DNA from: an uncultured Prevotella sp.
Lineage (GTDB): Bacteria > Bacteroidota > Bacteroidia > Bacteroidales > Bacteroidaceae
Reading direction: 5' to 3'
DNA length: 64,000 nt
NCBI GenBank assembly: GCA_946188165.1
Contig: CAMHTW010000006.1
Location: forward strand, 33,658 to 97,657
Part shown: positions 63,018-64,000 of the stretch, piece by piece
Layout of the letters: each line of letters starts with the position of its first letter
Numbering within the stretch: position 1 is the first letter of the stretch
The notes under the pieces: model-generated
The model's database searches: none
What the model saw: the letters and a program-made list of their open reading frames with translations, nothing else
What the model was told of the DNA's origin: nothing
Made by a program: the position numbers and the translations under genes

Positions 63018-63371
63018 TTATTCAGTAGGAATAGGCTCGGCAACTTTAGGAGTCAGCATTTCCATATTATCTGCCCATATCTCAGTGGCATAGCGCCGCT
63101 GCCCTTGCTTATCATCATATGTCGTATAGCGAATACGACCTTCGATATATAGTTTATCGCCCTTATGAACAAACTTCTCACAAATTTCAGCCAGTTTGCG
63201 CCACAATAGGACTGTATGCCAATCAGTACGATCAGGAACCTGAGTGCCATTCTGAAGCGTATAGCCACGTTCAGTTGTAGCCAATCGCAAACGAGCTACA
63301 GCAACATCCTTGTCAACATAACGTATCTCAGGATCAGCACCAACATTTCCTATCAACATAACCTTGTTCAT
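63018..63371 (-). CDS. ssb: single-stranded DNA-binding protein (short)
   Basis: 117 residues with a complete OB fold: MNKVMLIGNVGADPEIRY, TDWHTVLLWRKLAEI, YIEGRIRYTTYDD. It ends MLTPKVAEPIPTE shortly after the fold, so the Gly-rich linker and the acidic DDDLPF-type tip that recruits repair proteins are absent. A second Ssb is likely to carry out replication. It overlaps neither neighbour; 4 bp after the upstream unknown gene. Confidence 0.88.
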   Translation of the reverse strand: MNKVMLIGNVGADPEIRYVDKDVAVARLRLATTERGYTLQNGTQVPDRTDWHTVLLWRKLAEICEKFVHKGDKLYIEGRIRYTTYDDKQGQRRYATEIWADNMEMLTPKVAEPIPTE

Positions 63372-63374
63372 AGA

Positions 63375-63920
63375 CTACACCTCCAACTGTTTGCAATCAC
63401 CAAGATATATAAACTTGAAGTTTTTTCCTTTAGAAGAAGGGAACTGACTACGACTATCAACACGCTGACTCAGATGGTCAACAATACGGTTATAACAGTC
63501 TTGGCCTGAATAGGCTTTGCAACATGCCACAAAATGTGTATCGCGATATTGGAACTTACCTGTACCTGGCATCAACGTGACTCGCTTGAAATCCAAAGTA
63601 CCTTCATACCAACCATAGCGCTCTTCATTAAGACGAAGAACTGCTGGAGCTGCAGCTTTTGGAGCGACTTCAGAGCGTACAGCACGCTTTTCCTTAAAGT
63701 CCTGCATAGTAGCAGCTTCCGTTTTTATAATAATAAAGTATACGCGCGGACGTATTTTATATCTTTTAGGATATGCCACATCACTGGCCACATAGTCACG
63801 TATGTCTGCCTCAAGCATATGATTCATACCTATCTCGTCAATATCAGACAAGAATGCAATAGCTTCATCTACTGTGTTGACAAGTATTTCCCTGTCAAAA
63901 TAACGTAAGTATAAATTCAT
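63375..63920 (-). CDS. hypothetical protein upstream of ssb
   Basis: 181 residues from the Met at 63920 (MNLYLRYFDREILVNTVDEA). The longer track start runs through a tRNA gene and is rejected. The N-terminal half resembles a small alpha/beta domain found in Bacteroidales proteins of unknown role, and the C-terminal half has RYGWYEGTLDFKRVTLM and GTGKFQYRDTHFVACC. No named domain recognised. Likely transcribed with ssb and gldE. Confidence 0.65.
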   Translation of the reverse strand: MNLYLRYFDREILVNTVDEAIAFLSDIDEIGMNHMLEADIRDYVASDVAYPKRYKIRPRVYFIIIKTEAATMQDFKEKRAVRSEVAPKAAAPAVLRLNEERYGWYEGTLDFKRVTLMPGTGKFQYRDTHFVACCKAYSGQDCYNRIVDHLSQRVDSRSQFPSSKGKNFKFIYLGDCKQLEV

Positions 63921-63953
63921 CGAATTAGATTGTTTTCCTGTTGTATAAAAAAG

Positions 63954-64000
63954 AGCGGAAAACGGGACTCGGACCCGCGACCCCAACCTTGGCAAGGTTG
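63954..64000 (-). tRNA. tRNA-Gly (GCC anticodon), partial
   Basis: The minus strand reads CAACCTTGCCAAGGTTG (anticodon arm with GCC), GGGTC, a T arm GCGGGTCCGAGTCCCGT and the acceptor strand TTTCCGCT. No CCA is encoded. The 5' part lies beyond the window end. Confidence 0.9.

Noticed and set aside
63921-63995. N-terminal extension of the gene before ssb
   Set aside because: It reads through the 3' half of a tRNA-Gly gene.

Overview
The window looks like a chromosomal segment of a Bacteroidales bacterium, most likely Prevotella or a close relative. The reasons are the recurrent Bacteroidetes -7 promoter box (TAnnTTTG, usually TACCTTTGCA or TAACTTTGCA) in front of most operons, a BtuG-type cobalamin uptake locus, GldE next to Ssb, a PPi-dependent phosphofructokinase, a Rho factor with a long Bacteroidetes-type insertion, and a methylmalonyl-CoA module. 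No database search was possible. Assignments rest on motifs, gene order and family knowledge.

Layout. 1-310 holds a broken REP-associated transposase start. 311-7940 (minus) is a cobalamin-riboswitch operon: BtuB receptor, BtuG-like propeller, two further secreted proteins, BtuF and BtuC, with no BtuD ATPase. Divergent from it, 8037-12597 encodes B12-dependent MetH and then MetF, followed by rho (12772-14718). 14817-17351 (minus) is pfp plus a GH25 lysozyme. 17540-24264 (plus) is a tight six-gene operon: a small conserved protein, a PlsC-like acyltransferase, an amidase/golvesin protein, an unknown protein, a YgiQ radical SAM protein and a PP2C-like protein. 24332-31980 (minus) carries a YihY-type membrane protein, RNase P RNA, a leucine-rich-repeat remnant, a DUF6266-type gene with an upstream 11-bp phased tandem repeat, Wzz/SH3, and HAD-panB-MFS.

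32058-44433 (minus) is the most striking region: a compact operon of zinc-ribbon protein, membrane Ser/Thr kinase, a protein with four CbbX-like AAA+ modules, a zinc-ribbon/FHA protein and a PP2C phosphatase, continuing into metA, a U32 protein and a membrane zinc-ribbon protein. It has a complete kinase, phosphatase, phosphopeptide-reader and AAA+ remodeller set with zinc ribbons repeated on several members. I regard it as the best candidate for an undescribed signalling or remodelling system.

44552-48564 (minus) is an ABC-F ATPase followed by an M13 peptidase. 48672-52511 (plus) is ligA, metY and a small HExxH protein. 52512-52990 holds a terminator, a second 11-bp phased repeat and a decayed small gene. 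trpS (minus) is divergent from an NfeD/SPFH pair. 55641-58799 (minus) is an HprK-like kinase / S26 peptidase / PqqD / ABC exporter cassette that resembles a RiPP maturation locus but shows no precursor peptide. 58934-61593 (plus) is methylmalonyl-CoA epimerase, carboxyltransferase, a small delta-like subunit and a biotin carrier. 61689-64000 (minus) is gldE, ssb, an unknown gene and a partial tRNA-Gly.

Four methionine genes (metH, metF, metA, metY) are scattered through the window. MetA carries Glu at position 111, the residue linked to acetyl-CoA use, which fits the O-acetylhomoserine-dependent MetY. Short iterated repeats (variants of ttaagaa, tcatttctcatt and ggttcatggtgaat) fill many intergenic gaps and in some places appear to have been absorbed into reading frames.
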